Source: an uncultured Christensenella sp.
GTDB taxonomy: Bacteria > Bacillota > Clostridia > Christensenellales > UBA3700
Length of the DNA: 48,631 nucleotides
Assembly (NCBI GenBank): GCA_910577795.1
Contig: CAJTNW010000011.1
Span: forward strand, 1 to 48,631
Reading direction: 5' to 3'
Positions 33,227 to 41,050 of the stretch are shown here, piece by piece. The notes beneath the pieces were generated by a model. That model saw only the letters and a program-made list of their open reading frames with translations, was not told the origin of the DNA and made no database searches. Each line of letters opens with the position of its first letter. Positions within the stretch are counted from its first letter, which is position 1. The translations under genes and the position numbers were made by a program.

Positions 33227-33929
33227 TAAATGTCCTAGATGTAATGTTAAAGTAGATAATAATCTAACAAATTGCCCTTTATGCGGCGCTTATATAGAAA
33301 GAGAGGAAGAAGACAATAATACACCTTTGCCAGCAATTAATTATGGTTATCCAAAAGTAGGCAAAAGCATTGTAGTAAGAGAAATATTTTTTAGAATATT
33401 TTTGTACGCATTTTTAATATCTATAGGTATTTGCTTTTTAGTCAATTTTTTGGCAACTGAAAGAATTTTTTGGGCATACCACATTTTGTTTGGGTGGACA
33501 GTTTTTTGGTTTACTATTGGTAGAAGTCTGTTTTTCCATCTTGATTTTAGAAAACAAATTTTTTGGTATAGTGTGTTTGCGGCTATAATTTGCTTTTATA
33601 TTCAAAGTATGATATATGGCAAGTTTGTTGTAACAGAAGAACAAAATTGGGCACTAGTGTGGGCGACTCCAGCATTTTTGTTGGGTGGCATAGCAGCACT
33701 ATTTGCTTTTATGATTATTGGATATAAGGACTGGATTAGATTATCTATGCCACTAACTGCAATGTGCGTAGTAACTTGCGTGCCCGTTATTATGTCATGG
33801 TTTATGTATCAACATATACATTTTATGATATATATTTGTTTGGCAGTGGGTATTATTACTTTGTTGCTTATGATGGTTTTTGGTAGAGAAAAATATTTTT
33901 TGGAATTGAAAAAGAAATTCTTTTTGTAA
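33219..33929 (+). CDS. Zinc-ribbon membrane protein (DUF6320-like)
   Basis: A 236-residue protein with an N-terminal zinc ribbon (CPRCNVKVDNNLTNCPLCGAY, four Cys in two CxxC knuckles) and about six transmembrane helices from residue 50 to 225. It resembles DUF6320 proteins, which I recall next to acyltransferase-like genes in Clostridia. An ATG at 33204 is in frame, but GGAGG (33206-33210) sits 8 nt before ATG 33219, which decides the start. It overlaps the upstream stop by 8 nt. Function unknown; a membrane partner of the acyltransferase is inferred. Confidence 0.7.
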   Translation: MIDKCPRCNVKVDNNLTNCPLCGAYIEREEEDNNTPLPAINYGYPKVGKSIVVREIFFRIFLYAFLISIGICFLVNFLATERIFWAYHILFGWTVFWFTIGRSLFFHLDFRKQIFWYSVFAAIICFYIQSMIYGKFVVTEEQNWALVWATPAFLLGGIAALFAFMIIGYKDWIRLSMPLTAMCVVTCVPVIMSWFMYQHIHFMIYICLAVGIITLLLMMVFGREKYFLELKKKFFL

Positions 33930-33970
33930 AATTTTGAGTTATATTTTATAACTTGTAATTATACAAATTA

Positions 33971-33999
33971 ATGACATTTTATTGTAGCAAATGTAATAT
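33971..33999 (+). promoter_or_regulatory. Possible promoter of the small protein-maf-mreB-like operon
   Basis: ATGACA (33971-33976), a 17-nt spacer and TAATAT (33994-33999), 60 nt before the start codon. Confidence 0.4.
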
Positions 34000-34058
34000 T
34001 AAATCAAAATTAATGTATAAGTAAACAAAATATTTTATAGTTTACTATAGAGGATATT

Positions 34059-34298
34059 ATGAAAAAATTATTGGTGGCAATTTTAGCAGTTTTATCTATG
34101 ACAATTTGTACAATAACAACTGCTTTTGCAGAAAGTGGACAAAACAATGTTAACATTACTTTTATTGTTTTAACTTGTATATTGGCACCATGCCTTGTTG
34201 GAGCAATAGTTTATTATGCTTTAAAAGCAAAAAAAATCAAAAATAATAAAGTAGAAAAGGAAAATAGAAAAATTATTAGGGATTATGATAATAAATAA
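34059..34298 (+). CDS. Small secreted/membrane protein of unknown function
   Basis: A 79-residue protein. It has an N-terminal Sec signal (MKKLL, then a hydrophobic run, TTAFAES as likely cleavage site after residue 24), a second hydrophobic helix at about 32-55, and a Lys-rich tail. No family recognised. Its end overlaps maf by 14 nt, so it is the first gene of an operon with maf and an MreB-like gene. RBS GAGGA. Confidence 0.6.
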   Translation: MKKLLVAILAVLSMTICTITTAFAESGQNNVNITFIVLTCILAPCLVGAIVYYALKAKKIKNNKVEKENRKIIRDYDNK

Positions 34299-34851
34299 AA
34301 AATTAATTTTGGCATCTAAGTCTCCAAGAAGGTATGATTTATTAAGTCCTCATTTTTTACAAACAAAAGTTGTAACTTGCGATATAGAGGAAAAATATTG
34401 CAAAACTTTGCCTAATGAGATAGTAGAGGAATTATCAAAAAACAAACTTTTTGATTTGCCTTTAAAATATCCAAATGACATTGTAATTGCAGGCGATACT
34501 ATTGTTTGGTTAGATGGCAAAGTTTATGGTAAGCCAAAGGATAGTCAAGATGCTTTTAAAATGTTAAAGGAATTGTCTGGCAAATGCCACCAAGTTTATA
34601 GTGGTTATGCAGTGGCATACAACGGCAAAATTAAAGTAGGTTTTGACAAAAGTGATATAATTTTTAAAAATTTAACTGATAAAGTTATTTGGGATTATGT
34701 AAATACAGGTTCTCCACTTGATAAAGCGGGTGCTTATGGTATTCAAGACGGAGTAGTAGTGGATAGTTATACTGGTGATATAAATACTATTATTGGAATG
34801 CCAGTGGATAAAATACTTAATGTTTGTAAGGAGTTATTGGGTTATGAATAA
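34285..34851 (+). CDS. maf: Maf-family nucleotide pyrophosphatase
   Basis: A 188-residue Maf/YhdE protein that hydrolyses non-canonical or dTTP/UTP-type nucleotides to monophosphates. ASKSPRRYDLL at the N-terminus, VIAGDTIVWLDGKVYGKPKD in the middle and GAYGIQDG near the end are the conserved motifs. The length is normal. In Bacillus, maf lies beside radC and mreBCD, and here it is directly followed by an MreB-like gene, so that synteny is partly kept. It overlaps both neighbours. Confidence 0.92.
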   Translation: MIINKKLILASKSPRRYDLLSPHFLQTKVVTCDIEEKYCKTLPNEIVEELSKNKLFDLPLKYPNDIVIAGDTIVWLDGKVYGKPKDSQDAFKMLKELSGKCHQVYSGYAVAYNGKIKVGFDKSDIIFKNLTDKVIWDYVNTGSPLDKAGAYGIQDGVVVDSYTGDINTIIGMPVDKILNVCKELLGYE

Positions 34852-35845
34852 AATTTGTTTGAGTGTGGATATTGGTAGCAAAAATATTGTAATTGCAGGA
34901 AAGGAATCTCAAATTTTATTAAATGAGCCTTGCGTTGTTGCAACTGCAAACTTAAATAGCAAGTTTGAAAATGTTGCTTGTGGCAGAGAGGCTCTAAGTT
35001 ACATTAATAAAAACAACAATGCCCAACTAATTTATCCTATAAAAAATGGTAGTGTAGATAACGAGGTGGCTTTTGTTTATTTGCTAAAAACATTTATTAA
35101 CCGCTTGGCTCCAAAAAAGTTTTTAAAAAATTATGTTAGTGTAATTGCAAGTGTGTCTTGCGGACTTAATAATATCGAAAAACGTATGATAGAAGAGGCT
35201 TTTTACAAAGCAGGTGTAAAAGAGGTTGTAATTGTAGAGTCCCCACTTTCTGTAAAAGCAATAAATAATGACAAAGCAATGTTTTTGATAAATATAGGCA
35301 GTAGCAATACCGAAATTGCAATTGTAAGCGATGACGGAATAATAAATGCTTGCTCCATAAATGTTGGCGGTGATAATATTGATTATGCAATAATTGATTA
35401 TATTGGCGAAAAATATAAATTAATTGTAAGCAAAACAAGTAGTGAGGACATTAAACTTGGTCTTGCAACATTGGAAGAAAATGATTTGTCAGTTATTACA
35501 ATTTTGGGCAGGTCAGTTTTGCAAAGCACTAATAGTGAGGTTAAAATTACCGCTACAGAATTAAGACCTTTGGTACAAAGTGTAATTGATAAAATTGTGG
35601 AAGTTGTTGCGTCTGTATGTATGATGATACCAAAAGCATATTTAAATATAATTGAACAAAGCGGTTTTTATTTGGCTGGTGGTGGCAGCAAACTTACAGG
35701 ACTTGCAAATTATTTTAAGGATAAGTTGTTTGTAGATATCAAAATAATTGACCAACCAGAGTTTGTAGTTGCTCAAGGTGGCAGTAAATTCTTTTACGAT
35801 AAAGGCAAACTTGCAAGAATGTTAAATATTGATAACTTAAACTAA
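34844..35845 (+). CDS. Divergent MreB-like actin-fold protein
   Basis: A 333-residue protein aligning by eye with MreB/Mbl over its whole length: REALSYI...YPIKNGSV, EKRMIEEAFYKAGVKEVVIVESPLS, SINVGGDNIDYAIIDYIGEKYKL and FYLAGGGSKLTGL. The nucleotide-site motifs are changed. Phosphate-1 reads VDIGSKNIVI, and phosphate-2 reads NIGSSNTEIAI where MreB has DIGGGTTEIAV, so the Asp is Asn150. It may be a non-cycling paralogue. ATG 34844 has AAGGAG upstream and overlaps maf by 8 nt. No mreC/mreD follows. Terminator 5 nt after the stop. Confidence 0.75.
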   Translation: MNKICLSVDIGSKNIVIAGKESQILLNEPCVVATANLNSKFENVACGREALSYINKNNNAQLIYPIKNGSVDNEVAFVYLLKTFINRLAPKKFLKNYVSVIASVSCGLNNIEKRMIEEAFYKAGVKEVVIVESPLSVKAINNDKAMFLINIGSSNTEIAIVSDDGIINACSINVGGDNIDYAIIDYIGEKYKLIVSKTSSEDIKLGLATLEENDLSVITILGRSVLQSTNSEVKITATELRPLVQSVIDKIVEVVASVCMMIPKAYLNIIEQSGFYLAGGGSKLTGLANYFKDKLFVDIKIIDQPEFVVAQGGSKFFYDKGKLARMLNIDNLN

Positions 35846-35850
35846 AAATT

Positions 35851-35884
35851 AGTGTTGTAATTGACAAAATTACAACACTTTTTA
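35851..35884 (+). terminator. Terminator of the maf/mreB-like operon
   Basis: AGTGTTGTAATT (35851-35862) with AATTACAACACT (35868-35879), a 5-nt loop and a T run. Confidence 0.85.
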
Positions 35885-35936
35885 AATTAATTTTTACTAT
35901 TTAATTTATAAATAAATTACAAAAATTTATACCAAT

Positions 35937-35966
35937 AAAAACTCGGTTTTTTAGCCGAGTTTTTTC
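35937..35966 (+). terminator. Second terminator-like hairpin
   Basis: AAAACTCGG (35937-35945) with CCGAGTTTT (35955-35963), then T residues. No gene lies between this and the previous terminator. It may be a back-up or the end of a short RNA. Confidence 0.65.
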
Positions 35967-36112
35967 TTTAAATTTTCAAAAAGTTGTCAAAACTGCAAAC
36001 ATTCTTGTTAATTCTGCAAAACTATTGATTTTTGGGTAATTATTTTTTTACTATAAAAGTGTAAATATTTATACAATTATGTCATTTAAAAAATACAAAG
36101 GAGGGGGAAATT

Positions 36113-36133
36113 ATGAAATTAGATAATAGTTAA
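36113..36133 (+). CDS. Putative six-residue leader peptide
   Basis: ATG AAA TTA GAT AAT AGT TAA encodes MKLDNS. It has the strongest ribosome binding site of the area, AAGGAGGGGG, 5 nt before the ATG. It lies 141 nt upstream of the secreted protein gene, and several inverted repeats follow it. Such an ORF with a strong RBS suggests a translated leader that may control the genes downstream; this is inferred. Confidence 0.4.
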   Translation: MKLDNS

Positions 36134-36142
36134 ATTTAAATT

Positions 36143-36238
36143 AGTATTTTATTAAAATACTATAACCTTTGTTGGAATATAGCAAATTGATTAAAATTGC
36201 ACATCAAAGTACAAATCAATTTAATTATATTTTAATCA
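36143..36238 (+). promoter_or_regulatory. Leader region with competing hairpins
   Basis: A first perfect hairpin is AGTATTTT/AAAATACT (36143-36150 with 36154-36161). Then 36184-36192 can pair with 36214-36222, while the overlapping 36189-36197 can pair with 36229-36237. The last two helices exclude each other. The AT richness means chance is possible. Confidence 0.35.
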
Positions 36239-36274
36239 GAACTCGGAATTAGGTTTTTAATGGAGGTAAAAATT

Positions 36275-37060
36275 ATGTTAAAAACTAAAAAAAATTTAAA
36301 AGTATTAATGGTATCAATTTTATTAGTCGTTATGACATTAATGGCAGTATTGTTCTGTAGTGGAGCAAAAGCAGAAGAAGCAACTCCACTAGCAACAGAT
36401 AACTCTGTAACTAGTATATTTGTCCCAGTAGCGGGCTATTTTGAAGATGGGGATAGGGAATATGGTGGATTTTTTATGAATTTATCTGCAAATAAAATTA
36501 ATAGTACGCAATATGAAGTTAAAATGGAAGTGTCATTATTAACAACTGATTATAAAACTGATAAGTATTGTATTGAACAATTTGATTATTATTTTTATGG
36601 AACAGATGTCTCTTATTCTTCACAAAAAGAGTTGGGTGTTCAATTATCCAGGGAAATAGAGGAAAAAAATAAGTATGATGTTACTAATAATAATTATGTT
36701 AGTAACCAAAATATTGGGTTAGGCGGAAAGAAATTATCTTTTAAATCACCTTATAACAAAGCAAATAATTATCCATATATTAAACATTCAATTATTATAA
36801 ATGTTACTGGAAATAATCCTAAAATTGGGGTAAGTTTTAATAAAATTGATGTTATTGGAAAATTTTTAGCAAAAGATACAAAAATTGATACTAATTTTTT
36901 ATATTTAGAAACACCATTAACAATGACAAATGGAAGAGTAATACCTGTATTTAAATATGCTCATGACTATAAAAATACAACATTTATAACTGGTGGAAGA
37001 TATACAACAGATGGTGGTACAGTGCCTTCTTATTGGAAAAAGGAAACATTCTCAATATAA
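36275..37060 (+). CDS. Secreted protein of unknown function next to an ABC transporter
   Basis: A 261-residue protein with an N-terminal Sec signal (Lys-rich start, hydrophobic core, GAKAEEA with cleavage after AKA at about residue 32). The mature part is beta-rich with many Asn, Tyr and Lys and no Cys pair, and I do not recognise it. An in-frame ATG at 36260 is less likely, because GGAGG (36262-36266) sits 8 nt before ATG 36275. It precedes the fused ABC transporter by 11 nt, so it is its probable substrate or extracellular partner. Operon leader as described at 36113-36238. Confidence 0.7.
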   Translation: MLKTKKNLKVLMVSILLVVMTLMAVLFCSGAKAEEATPLATDNSVTSIFVPVAGYFEDGDREYGGFFMNLSANKINSTQYEVKMEVSLLTTDYKTDKYCIEQFDYYFYGTDVSYSSQKELGVQLSREIEEKNKYDVTNNNYVSNQNIGLGGKKLSFKSPYNKANNYPYIKHSIIINVTGNNPKIGVSFNKIDVIGKFLAKDTKIDTNFLYLETPLTMTNGRVIPVFKYAHDYKNTTFITGGRYTTDGGTVPSYWKKETFSI

Positions 37061-37071
37061 TAAGGTAAAAT

Positions 37072-39648
37072 ATGTTAAAGTTAAACAATGTTTACAAAAT
37101 TTATGAAAATGGGACTTTAGCGGTGCGAAACGCATCGCTGGAGTTTCCAGGCTATGGGCTAGTCGCAATTATTGGTAGCAGTGGTTGCGGCAAGTCTACT
37201 TTATTAAATTTATTATCAAATAACGATATCCCATCAAAAGGAGAGTTATTGTATAATGATATACCATATAACAAAGTGGATAAAGATATATTAAACAAGG
37301 ACTTTGCAATAATATATCAAGACTTTAAGTTAATAGAAAATTTGAGTGTATATCAAAATATAATGTTATCACACGAGTTATCTAATAAGGATATAGATAA
37401 AGATTTTGTATTAAGTGTTGCAGACAAATTAGGGATAACAGAAATACTAGACGAAAAGGTGTACTCATTATCAGGAGGGCAACAACAAAGGGTAGCCATA
37501 GCAAGAGCAGTAGTAAGAAGACCAAAGGTAATATTTGCAGATGAGCCAACAGGTAACTTAGATAGTGAAAACACAAACAAAGTATATGAAATATTAAAGG
37601 AATTATCCAAAGAGATATTAGTAGTAATAGTATCACATGATAAGTCAATATCCCAGTATGCAGATAGAATGATAGAAATGCAGAATGGGAAAGTGATAGG
37701 GGACTACAAAGGTGATTTTACCAAAATAATAGAGCGAGAAAAAATAGAAAGAGAAGTATTAGATACAGAAATAGACTATAAATCAAAGAAAACTAAAAAA
37801 GAGCAACCAAATAACAAAAAACCATCAAAAATCGGTAGTAAAAGTATATTTTCATACACAAAAGGCAAAAACAGACTACGGAAAAAGAAAGGCTTAAGCC
37901 TAAATAGTACTTTAGGTTTAACAATTGCTTTTAACAACAAAAGTATTGCAAAAAAGATTATTTTAATTGTAATATCCATAGTAATGATTATGATGATTTA
38001 TTTTGTTACGGCGGTTATTTTTTCTTCTCAAGAGAGTATTTTTTGCAGTATTATGAAAAGCAATGAAATACCTTTTGTAACTATGGATATAGGCAGTAGA
38101 GATTATAAATTGAGTAGGCAAGAATATGATAAAATACGTGAATATATAAAGCAAAGAACAGGTGAAGATACTGCATCTGTATCAAGTACATATTTACATA
38201 GAAATTTATCTTATATTGAACCTGCGGAAGATGTTGAAATACCATCATATTCAAAACTTATGAATTTAGGCAGAGGTGATACTATTTACCTAGATGATGT
38301 AAGTCAAATGGGAGTAAAAATTATTAAAGGTATTGCACCAAAAATAAATGACAAAGGTCAGGACGAAATAGCAATTTCAAAAACATTTTATGATTATTTT
38401 TTAAAGGTAAAACGTTTTAAAAATGCCGAAGGAGATATTGTGGATTTTGCTAAGCGGGATATAATAGGCAGTTATATAGAAGAATTCCGTTTTGCTATAA
38501 CAGGAGTATTTGAAGATTATAATACTATAGATATGGATACCTTAACTGAAGAGTCTGAATTGTATATGTATAATAGTTTGATATATACAATTGTAAGACC
38601 AAAAAATGCAGTGGAAGATTCAAAATCTTTAAATACTAGAATGTCAAGCATTATGTTGTATAATAAGTCTTATGGACATGGAATGATGAGCGGTTTTTTT
38701 GATATATTCCCAAATGATAATAGTGTAAAAAAATATTTTTATGACTGTGATTTGCTAAAAGAAAATCTTGCGTTAAATGAAGTTTATGTAACTGAATGGT
38801 TTGCTAGTGATTATAGATGGGGTACGGGAAAAGAATTGAATGTTGGAGATGAAATAACTTTAGACTTAGTAAGAGTAGGTTTTAATATGGGTGTACCTTA
38901 TAATAAAAACGAATTGAAAACTAATTTAAAATTTAAAGTAAAGGGTATTATAGATAGTCTTGAAAATGGAGCCGCAGTTGTTGTAAATGAGCAATTATAT
39001 AATAATGAAGTCAGTTCTAATTATGATGGTGCTCATTATATTGCAATAAATAGTAATTGTATAACTCCAAGTGTTATAAAAGACATAAGAAATTATATTT
39101 ATATGGAACTTTCACCAAAAATTAAGCAAATAGTTGTAGACGACTGGCAACATGAAAATTTTTGGGTAGATTTTTATATGGCAAAGCATAATGGAAATGA
39201 GGAGTATTTTAATGATGTGACAGATATTGCACGTTTTTATATTGCTTTACCACTTTTTGTTATTGCCATTGTGGTTTATATAATATTGATGTGTGTACTC
39301 ATGTCAGATATGGTTAAGGGTAGAGGAAAAGAAATATTAATTATGAAATCTTTAGGTATTAAAAATACAGAGATTTGGAAAATATTTGGTGCTTTTACAC
39401 TCTTTATTCTTTTTCTTCAATTTGTTATTGGTTGTTTGCTTGGTGCTGGATTACTTTATGGCTTAAATGTTTGGTGGATGATTTTAGCCGATTATTATAT
39501 TTATGCTCCTGCATTTTTTGTAAGTGGACTTAGTATTTTTGTAATGTTTGCTTCGGTATTATCTATAAGTGCAGGTGCTTTGCTTTATAGTTTAAACAAA
39601 TTTGGCGGACAAAACTTGCGAAAATTATTCCAAAAACAAAGAAAATAA
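37072..39648 (+). CDS. MacB-like ABC transporter, ATPase-permease fusion with FtsX domain
   Basis: An 858-residue type VII (MacB/LolCDE-like) half transporter. The N-terminal ATPase (1-235) has Walker A GSSGCGKST (about 35-43), signature LSGGQQQR, Walker B VIFADEPTG and switch His in VSHDKS. After a Lys-rich linker come one transmembrane helix (about 305-325), a large extracellular domain (about 330-715) and three C-terminal helices (about 720-850) with the FtsX layout. Such pumps couple ATP use to movements outside the membrane, exporting peptides or toxins or pulling lipoproteins. Isoleucine codons in the ATPase after about residue 48 are nearly all ATA, unlike the permease part. A second transporter starts at 48491 with near-identical Walker A DNA. 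The RBS is weak (AAGG). Confidence 0.88.
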   Translation: MLKLNNVYKIYENGTLAVRNASLEFPGYGLVAIIGSSGCGKSTLLNLLSNNDIPSKGELLYNDIPYNKVDKDILNKDFAIIYQDFKLIENLSVYQNIMLSHELSNKDIDKDFVLSVADKLGITEILDEKVYSLSGGQQQRVAIARAVVRRPKVIFADEPTGNLDSENTNKVYEILKELSKEILVVIVSHDKSISQYADRMIEMQNGKVIGDYKGDFTKIIEREKIEREVLDTEIDYKSKKTKKEQPNNKKPSKIGSKSIFSYTKGKNRLRKKKGLSLNSTLGLTIAFNNKSIAKKIILIVISIVMIMMIYFVTAVIFSSQESIFCSIMKSNEIPFVTMDIGSRDYKLSRQEYDKIREYIKQRTGEDTASVSSTYLHRNLSYIEPAEDVEIPSYSKLMNLGRGDTIYLDDVSQMGVKIIKGIAPKINDKGQDEIAISKTFYDYFLKVKRFKNAEGDIVDFAKRDIIGSYIEEFRFAITGVFEDYNTIDMDTLTEESELYMYNSLIYTIVRPKNAVEDSKSLNTRMSSIMLYNKSYGHGMMSGFFDIFPNDNSVKKYFYDCDLLKENLALNEVYVTEWFASDYRWGTGKELNVGDEITLDLVRVGFNMGVPYNKNELKTNLKFKVKGIIDSLENGAAVVVNEQLYNNEVSSNYDGAHYIAINSNCITPSVIKDIRNYIYMELSPKIKQIVVDDWQHENFWVDFYMAKHNGNEEYFNDVTDIARFYIALPLFVIAIVVYIILMCVLMSDMVKGRGKEILIMKSLGIKNTEIWKIFGAFTLFILFLQFVIGCLLGAGLLYGLNVWWMILADYYIYAPAFFVSGLSIFVMFASVLSISAGALLYSLNKFGGQNLRKLFQKQRK
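37165..37212 (+). repeat. 48-nt stretch identical to 48584-48631 (ABC Walker A region)
   Basis: From GCAATTATTGGTAGC to TTATTAAATTTA the 48 bases are identical in both ABC genes, while the DNA just upstream differs at many third positions. The second copy runs into the window edge. Confidence 0.9.
37826..37842 (+). repeat. Dispersed 17-nt motif, copy E (one mismatch, in the ABC gene)
   Basis: CAAAAATCGGTAGTAAA in the linker between ATPase and permease, read as SKIGSK. It lies near the point where codon use changes. Confidence 0.7.
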
Positions 39649-39694
39649 AATTTACTAATAATTAAAAAAAAGAGTAGAGAAGTAAAGTATAATC

Positions 39695-39818
39695 ATATCA
39701 GCATAAAATTATATGATAATATGAAAATGCATAAAAAAGTAAATGAAAATCGGGGTTAATCTGTATTAATCCCGATTTGTTTATATAATTATATGAAAAT
39801 ATCTAAATATGCTGATAT
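39695..39818. repeat. Inverted repeat flanking the terminator after the ABC gene
   Basis: ATATCAGCATA (39695-39705) and TATGCTGATAT (39808-39818) are perfect 11-nt inverted repeats about 100 nt apart. Between them are the terminator and partly repeated ATTATATGA stretches. It could be a small MITE-like remnant. Confidence 0.3.
39747..39785 (+). terminator. Terminator of the secreted protein-ABC operon, made of a motif variant
   Basis: AAATCGGGGTTAAT (39747-39760) pairs with ATTAATCCCGATTT (39765-39778) through one G-T position, then T residues. The left arm matches the GGGGTTA variant of the dispersed motif. Confidence 0.8.
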
Positions 39819-39871
39819 TAAAATATGTGCATATAAAAAATTTAGCATATATAATTTTATTTTTTACTTGT

Positions 39872-40252
39872 TTAGAATATATTTTTTGGTGCAAATTTTA
39901 ATAAGCCTAATCTTGTTTTTGCATCTTGTTCTAATGATAAACTTATTGATAGTGCATCTTGATAATTTTCGGCATAAATTGCGCCATGAAGAGTAGCAAG
40001 ATTAGTCATAAAATCTTTTATTTCGTTATGCGGACAAGTGAGTTCAAGTATATTTCGTCTTTTACTCCACCAGTCTATACTATCTTTTGCAAGTGTTTTT
40101 GCTTTTTCATATTCTTTTACTTCTAAATGCTTTCTTATCTCAACGCAACGCAGGCTTATTTCGTTAAAAGAATTGTGGATATAAACTTCGTTTAGTATAC
40201 CAAAAGTTAGAATAAGCACCACTACAACAATTGCTATAATAATTCTATTCAT
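39872..40252 (-). CDS. DUF4363-like membrane-anchored protein
   Basis: A 126-residue protein with one N-terminal membrane helix (residues 4-22) and an extracytoplasmic helical domain containing KEYEKAKTLAKDSIDWWSKRRNILE. It is like DUF4363 proteins found next to DUF421 genes in spore-forming Clostridia. The start overlaps the DUF421 gene by 8 nt, with GGAGG before the ATG. Function unknown. Confidence 0.7.
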   Translation of the reverse strand: MNRIIIAIVVVVLILTFGILNEVYIHNSFNEISLRCVEIRKHLEVKEYEKAKTLAKDSIDWWSKRRNILELTCPHNEIKDFMTNLATLHGAIYAENYQDALSISLSLEQDAKTRLGLLKFAPKNIF

Positions 40253-40955
40253 TTACTACCTCCTCAACACTAGTATTTATAGCGGGCTTTTTAATTGGTT
40301 GTAAAAATACATTTTGATTATTATCCACTGATGCCATTAACACATTCTTTTGTTTTAAATCATATTTTTGTAATAATTTATCAATAAAGTCATTGCGTAT
40401 TCCTGATAATTGCAAGTTTTGCGATAATATTTTACCTTCGCAAATAAGCATATATGGTATGCTTTTTGGGTCTGTTTTTATTCCCATATCTGAAGGTGTA
40501 AGTGGTGCATTTTCTGCTTTTGGTACTACAGTTAAATCACCATTTGTTTCTACTATTGCAAATTGTACTTCGCTAGGCGAAAAATATCCACAACCACGAA
40601 GTGATTCCAACAAGTCATTTACAGTCATATCCAATTTGCTTATTGCATCATAATTTATTCCATTAGAATCTATAACTATTATGGGTTTACCATTTATTAC
40701 ACGTCTCATTTTTATTGAGTGTTTTATAACTTTTGTCAATATCAAATGAATAACAAATAGTGTAAATATTGGTATTAAACCATAAAATATTGGAACAGTA
40801 GTATCTGACATTGGTATACAAGCCAGTTCTGCAGCAACCAAAGTTACTGCAAATTCAAATGGTTGTAATTCTCCTAATTGTTTTTTGCCCATAAGCCTCA
40901 TAGCAAAGAGCAAACATAAATAAATAATTATTGCACGGGTAAATACTATTAACAT
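40245..40955 (-). CDS. DUF421 (YetF-like) membrane protein
   Basis: A 236-residue protein with about three N-terminal helices (residues 3-75, including RLMGKKQLGELQPFEFAVTL, the DUF421 hallmark) and a soluble C-terminal alpha/beta domain (GYFSPSEVQFAIVETNGDLTVVPK). Bacillus relatives such as YetF are spore membrane proteins. It sits with DUF4363 and near the sporulation genes. No clear RBS precedes the ATG. The promoter was not found. Confidence 0.82.
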   Translation of the reverse strand: MLIVFTRAIIIYLCLLFAMRLMGKKQLGELQPFEFAVTLVAAELACIPMSDTTVPIFYGLIPIFTLFVIHLILTKVIKHSIKMRRVINGKPIIVIDSNGINYDAISKLDMTVNDLLESLRGCGYFSPSEVQFAIVETNGDLTVVPKAENAPLTPSDMGIKTDPKSIPYMLICEGKILSQNLQLSGIRNDFIDKLLQKYDLKQKNVLMASVDNNQNVFLQPIKKPAINTSVEEVVNE

Positions 40956-41018
40956 ATTTTTAGTATCTGAAAGTTATTTTGTTTTATACTTTTTAATCTA
41001 AAAAATATTATTTGCAAA

Positions 41019-41050
41019 CAAAAAAAGTGCTTATAAAAAGCACTTTTTTT
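41019..41050 (-). terminator. Terminator of the flippase gene
   Basis: On the minus strand AAAAAAAGTGCTT, loop, AAGCACTTTTTTT; the stem is 41020-41032 with 41038-41050. It begins directly after the stop codon. Confidence 0.8.

Noticed and set aside
39793..39996. Plus-strand frame of 67 codons after the ABC gene
   Set aside because: It overlaps the DUF4363 gene on the other strand and the sequence is Ile/Leu/Phe-rich without RBS.
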